Part shown: in pieces, positions 61,265-64,000 of the stretch
Layout: each line of letters begins with the position of its first letter
How positions within the stretch are numbered: position 1 is the stretch's first letter
Assembly: GCF_030864005.1 (NCBI RefSeq)
Contig: NZ_CP132976.1
Location: 1,860,001 to 1,924,000 of the forward strand
Direction of reading: 5' to 3'
Length of the DNA stretch: 64,000 nt
From: Achromobacter seleniivolatilans
GTDB taxonomy: Bacteria > Pseudomonadota > Gammaproteobacteria > Burkholderiales > Burkholderiaceae_B
Translations under genes and position numbers: made by a program
Notes under the pieces: model-generated
Seen by the model: only the letters and a program-made list of their open reading frames with translations
What the model was told of the DNA's origin: nothing
The model's database searches: none

Positions 61265-63667
61265 GTGAAAACCGAAGTACTACGCAACGCCCGCGTTTCG
61301 CGCGCACCTTTGGCCGTTGGCGCATTATCGATCTCACTCGCGCTTGCGCTGGGCATCGCGCCGCCGCAAGCCAACGCGCAAAACACTGCCGTCCAAGTCG
61401 CCATTCCCGCGCAGCCGCTAGGAAAAGCGCTGCTGCAATTGGGAAGGCAGACGTCTCTACAGATTTTTTATGCTCAAGAACTGGTGCAGGGTCTGAGCGC
61501 ACCAGCGGTCTCCGGCAGCTTGACGCCAGAACAAGCGCTGCAACAGCTTCTTTCGGGCACGGGGATTGAGTATTCGCGGCAGGATAATAACGTGACGCTG
61601 TCCCGGCCAGCCGCCACGGGCGCAACCGTGTTGGCGCCGGTAACCGTGGACGGTATATATGGCGCAACCACCGAAGGAACCGGCTCCTATACCGTGCGAG
61701 AAACAGCTGCCGCGACCGGGCTGAAGTTATCTCCGCGCGAGACCCCTCAGTCCGTTAGCGTCGTCACCCGCCAGGAAATCGAAGATCTCAATCTCACGAC
61801 GTTGGGCGAATCGTTCAAGAACGTGACCGGCATCGTGACGTCTACGTCTGATGTAGACCGCACCGATATTCATTCGCGCGGATTCTTCGTCGATACCTAC
61901 CAATATGACGGCGTACCGGTATCGACCAAGAACGACTTTTTTGGCACGTCTAATTTTGACCCTGTTCTATACGACCGCATCGAAGTCGTTCGCGGCGCCA
62001 CGGGGCTCATGACAGGCGCGGGCAATCCCGGCGCATCGGTCAACCTGGTGCGCAAGCGCGCTTCCAGCAAAGTGTTCACGGGCGCATTGGGCGCGGGCAT
62101 CGGCTCCTGGGATCACCATCGCGCCACGGTGGATTTGTCGACGCCTCTTAATGCAGAGGGTTCCGTGCGCGGCAGAGTGTCGGGCATGATGGAAGAACGC
62201 GATTCCTACCTGGACCGCTACCACACGCGCAACAGAGCCATGCTGGCCACGGTGGAAGCAGACCTGACGGCCAACACGACGCTCAGAATCGGATACGAGC
62301 ATCAGGCCAAGCGGCCCACCGAAGTGACGTGGGGCGGCCTGCCCATGCTTTACAGCGATGGATCGGCTGCCAGCTGGTCGCGGCATTTCAGCATTGGCGC
62401 GGACTGGACCACCTGGAACACCACCAGCGACACGGTTTACGCATCCCTGGACCACCAATTTTCCAATGGCTGGACGCTCACCGCCAATGCCAGCCGGCTC
62501 GACAGCAAATACAACTCCAAACTGCTCTACTTGCTGGGCCAGCCCGACCGCGTCACAGGCGAGGGGCTAGGCGCGTTTGCGAACCGCTCCAAGCAAGAAT
62601 TCGATCAGAACAGCGGCTCTATCCAGGCGTCTGGACCTTTCGAACTCTTCGGCCGTCAACACGAAGCCGTAATCGGACTGATGGGTAGCAACTCCCACTA
62701 TCGGGCCGGATATTATCCTGTGCTGTCGACGGGACCGATCGGCAATATTTTTGCGTGGGATGGCTCTTATGCCGAGCCGACGTGGGGCGACTTCGGTAGC
62801 GTGCCCACGGAGGTGACGCAGCAAACCGCTGTCTACGGCGCTGCCCGCTTCGCCTTGAGCAATTCGCTCAAGCTGATCGTTGGCGGCAGGCAAAACCGCT
62901 GGACGCGCGAGAACGGCGCGGACAGCATGAAGCACAACGTATTCACACCTTATGCGGGACTGGTCTACGACTTCAATGAGGTCTATTCGGGTTACGTCAG
63001 CTACACGGATATCTTCCAGCCTCAGTCATACCGCGATGCCAGCGGCGGCTTTTTGGACCCGGTTGTCGGCAAGAGCTACGAAACCGGCATCAAGGCGGAT
63101 TACTTCGAAGGAAAACTGACCACCTCGTTCTCGGTATTCCGTATCAAGCAGGACAACGTGGGGGAGAGAGACGGCGAGAACTTCGTTCCTGGCACGTCTG
63201 AATTCGCCTATCGCGGCACCAAAGGCCTGACCAGCGAAGGGTTCGAGTTGCAAGCATCGGGCGAACTGACCGCGGGCTGGCAACTGTCGGCGGGCCTGTC
63301 ACGTGCCCTGGTCCGCAATCCTGACGGCAGCCGGTACACGCCCTACCGCCCGCAGAATCTGGCGCATCTGTTCACGACATACCGCGTGCCCGGCACATCG
63401 GGAAAGCTGACCGTAGGCGGCGGCATGCAATGGCGCAGCGCCGTCTACATCGACCAGACCACCTCACGCGGCGTCAAAGCACGCCGGGAGCAAGGCTCGG
63501 TAATGGTGGCCAACCTGATGGCCAACTACCGCTTCACGCCGAACCTGTCGGCGCAGCTCAACGTCAGCAATCTGCTTGACAAGAAGTACTTCAACCTCAC
63601 GGGAGACGGCCAGGGGTTCTATGGCTCGCCCACCAAGACGATGCTGACGGTCAAATACGCATTCTGA
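61265..63667 (+). CDS. TonB-dependent siderophore receptor with STN domain, second module
   Basis: This 800-residue receptor starts at GTG (MKTEVLRNARVSRAPLAVGA). The signal peptide ends near A-N-A-Q. The STN signalling domain spans about residues 40-120 (IPAQPLGKALLQLGRQTSLQ, FYAQELVQGLSAP). The plug has TPQSVSVVTRQEIEDLNLTT and VVRGATGLMTGAGNPG. The barrel ends LTVKYAF with the C-terminal Phe needed for Bam insertion. It belongs to the FpvA-like siderophore class and would sense and import a ferric siderophore distinct from the first module. A 15-bp stem-loop follows. Confidence 0.93.
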   Translation: MKTEVLRNARVSRAPLAVGALSISLALALGIAPPQANAQNTAVQVAIPAQPLGKALLQLGRQTSLQIFYAQELVQGLSAPAVSGSLTPEQALQQLLSGTGIEYSRQDNNVTLSRPAATGATVLAPVTVDGIYGATTEGTGSYTVRETAAATGLKLSPRETPQSVSVVTRQEIEDLNLTTLGESFKNVTGIVTSTSDVDRTDIHSRGFFVDTYQYDGVPVSTKNDFFGTSNFDPVLYDRIEVVRGATGLMTGAGNPGASVNLVRKRASSKVFTGALGAGIGSWDHHRATVDLSTPLNAEGSVRGRVSGMMEERDSYLDRYHTRNRAMLATVEADLTANTTLRIGYEHQAKRPTEVTWGGLPMLYSDGSAASWSRHFSIGADWTTWNTTSDTVYASLDHQFSNGWTLTANASRLDSKYNSKLLYLLGQPDRVTGEGLGAFANRSKQEFDQNSGSIQASGPFELFGRQHEAVIGLMGSNSHYRAGYYPVLSTGPIGNIFAWDGSYAEPTWGDFGSVPTEVTQQTAVYGAARFALSNSLKLIVGGRQNRWTRENGADSMKHNVFTPYAGLVYDFNEVYSGYVSYTDIFQPQSYRDASGGFLDPVVGKSYETGIKADYFEGKLTTSFSVFRIKQDNVGERDGENFVPGTSEFAYRGTKGLTSEGFELQASGELTAGWQLSAGLSRALVRNPDGSRYTPYRPQNLAHLFTTYRVPGTSGKLTVGGGMQWRSAVYIDQTTSRGVKARREQGSVMVANLMANYRFTPNLSAQLNVSNLLDKKYFNLTGDGQGFYGSPTKTMLTVKYAF

Positions 63668-63690
63668 CCCGTAGCGCTTGCCTGCCCCGC

Positions 63691-63732
63691 CTGGCAGCCC
63701 GGAACCGCCAAAAGGACGTTCCGGGCTGCCAG
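63691..63732. terminator. Long stem-loop between TonB receptor and FUSC-like gene
   Basis: CTGGCAGCCCGGAAC (63691-63705) and GTTCCGGGCTGCCAG (63718-63732) form a perfect 15-bp stem with a 12-nt loop. No T-run follows on either strand. It lies between convergent genes and probably ends transcription from one or both sides, or stabilises mRNA ends. Confidence 0.6.
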
Positions 63733-63781
63733 GGCTTATGTTGATGCTCGACGCCGCGAGCACCGTGATGCCCTATCCGGA

Positions 63782-64000
63782 TCAAGCCCCACCCGCCGGA
63801 AAATTCAGCTTGCGAGTCGCCAGCATCACTGCCGCCAGCACCACAATGCCGATCAGTATCCCCGACAACCGCATCAACGCGGGCACAGGGTCTGCGGACC
63901 ATTGATGATCCTGCACAAACACCATGATGAACGCGATGGTGAATTGCCGGCCCACATAGCTCGCGCCTTCAGCCCCGGACTGCACATGGCACCCCACCCA
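63782..64000 (-). CDS. C-terminus of probable FUSC-type membrane protein, cut by window edge
   Basis: The last 72 or so residues are visible; the frame is open to the window edge. GASYVGRQFTIAFIMVFVQD followed by PALMRLSGILIGIVVLAAVM matches the late helices of fusaric-acid-resistance/aromatic-acid-exporter (FUSC) proteins, where Y-x-G-x-Q and R-x-x-G-x-x-x-G recur. The remainder lies outside the window, so the family call is tentative. It converges with the TonB receptor gene. Confidence 0.5.
   Translation of the reverse strand, partial: WVGCHVQSGAEGASYVGRQFTIAFIMVFVQDHQWSADPVPALMRLSGILIGIVVLAAVMLATRKLNFPAGGA

Noticed and set aside
1..64000. CRISPR arrays, tRNA or rRNA genes
   Set aside because: No regularly spaced direct repeats, cloverleaf-like sequences or rRNA-like stretches were seen by eye; a tRNAscan or CRISPR search would settle it.

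Overview
The window is a 64 kb piece of a high-GC, gene-dense betaproteobacterial chromosome. The best fit is the Alcaligenaceae (Achromobacter/Bordetella type). Reasons are two Bug-type tripartite-tricarboxylate solute receptors, many LysR regulators each beside a small catabolic operon, two FecI/FecR/TonB-receptor modules, a Pseudomonas-type LigD with Ku, and the short (type 2) form of ArgC. This assignment is inferred from gene content and protein style. No rRNA, tRNA, IS element, integrase or CRISPR array is visible.

Layout. 1-4.4 kb: a CoA-dependent acid catabolism operon (acyl-CoA synthetase, MHS transporter, thiolase-like protein cut by the window edge) with a divergent LysR. 4.5-9.6 kb: exported metallo-beta-lactamase-fold protein, a strong terminator, a large TerD-like protein, argC and a divergent LysR. 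9.6-13.2 kb: ClC channel with CBS domains, MarR regulator and an HPP-CBS membrane protein, linked by a repeated operator-like motif. 13.2-16 kb: two-component system plus a secreted GlcG/HbpS-like protein, with the same palindrome in front of the kinase and in front of the secreted gene. 16-18 kb: thiosulfate-type transporter and exported rhodanese. 18.2-23.1 kb: a PD-(D/E)xK-like protein running tail-to-tail into ligD-ku. 23.5-24.6 kb: a low-GC pair, an L,D-transpeptidase-like enzyme and an exported partner, which looks horizontally acquired. 24.7-30.1 kb: aldo/keto reductase and the first iron-siderophore sensing module.

30.2-44.8 kb, all on the minus strand, is a sulfur block. It holds a TauD-like dioxygenase and Bug receptor, a terminator, then a tightly coupled run: two amino-acid-type binding proteins, FAD 2-hydroxyacid dehydrogenase, aminotransferase, two ABC permeases, ATPase, thiol-dioxygenase-like cupin and a cystathionine-beta-lyase-type C-S lyase. 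After these come a VOC protein, a CysB-like regulator and an unusual cupin plus four-rhodanese fusion. Together they suggest import and desulfuration or oxidation of an unidentified organosulfur amino or hydroxy acid. I regard this as the strongest candidate for an undescribed pathway.

44.9-53.6 kb: alpha/beta hydrolase and pyrrolidone carboxyl peptidase with divergent LysR, two uncharacterised envelope proteins, and a hydroxyacid cluster (FMN hydroxyacid oxidase, LysR, D-2-hydroxyacid dehydrogenase, Bug receptor). 53.6-59.3 kb: poorly characterised envelope proteins, a bacterial-transglutaminase-like protein and a diguanylate cyclase. 59.4-63.7 kb: second FecI/FecR/TonB-receptor module under a Fur-box-like site. 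The right edge cuts a probable FUSC-type membrane protein.
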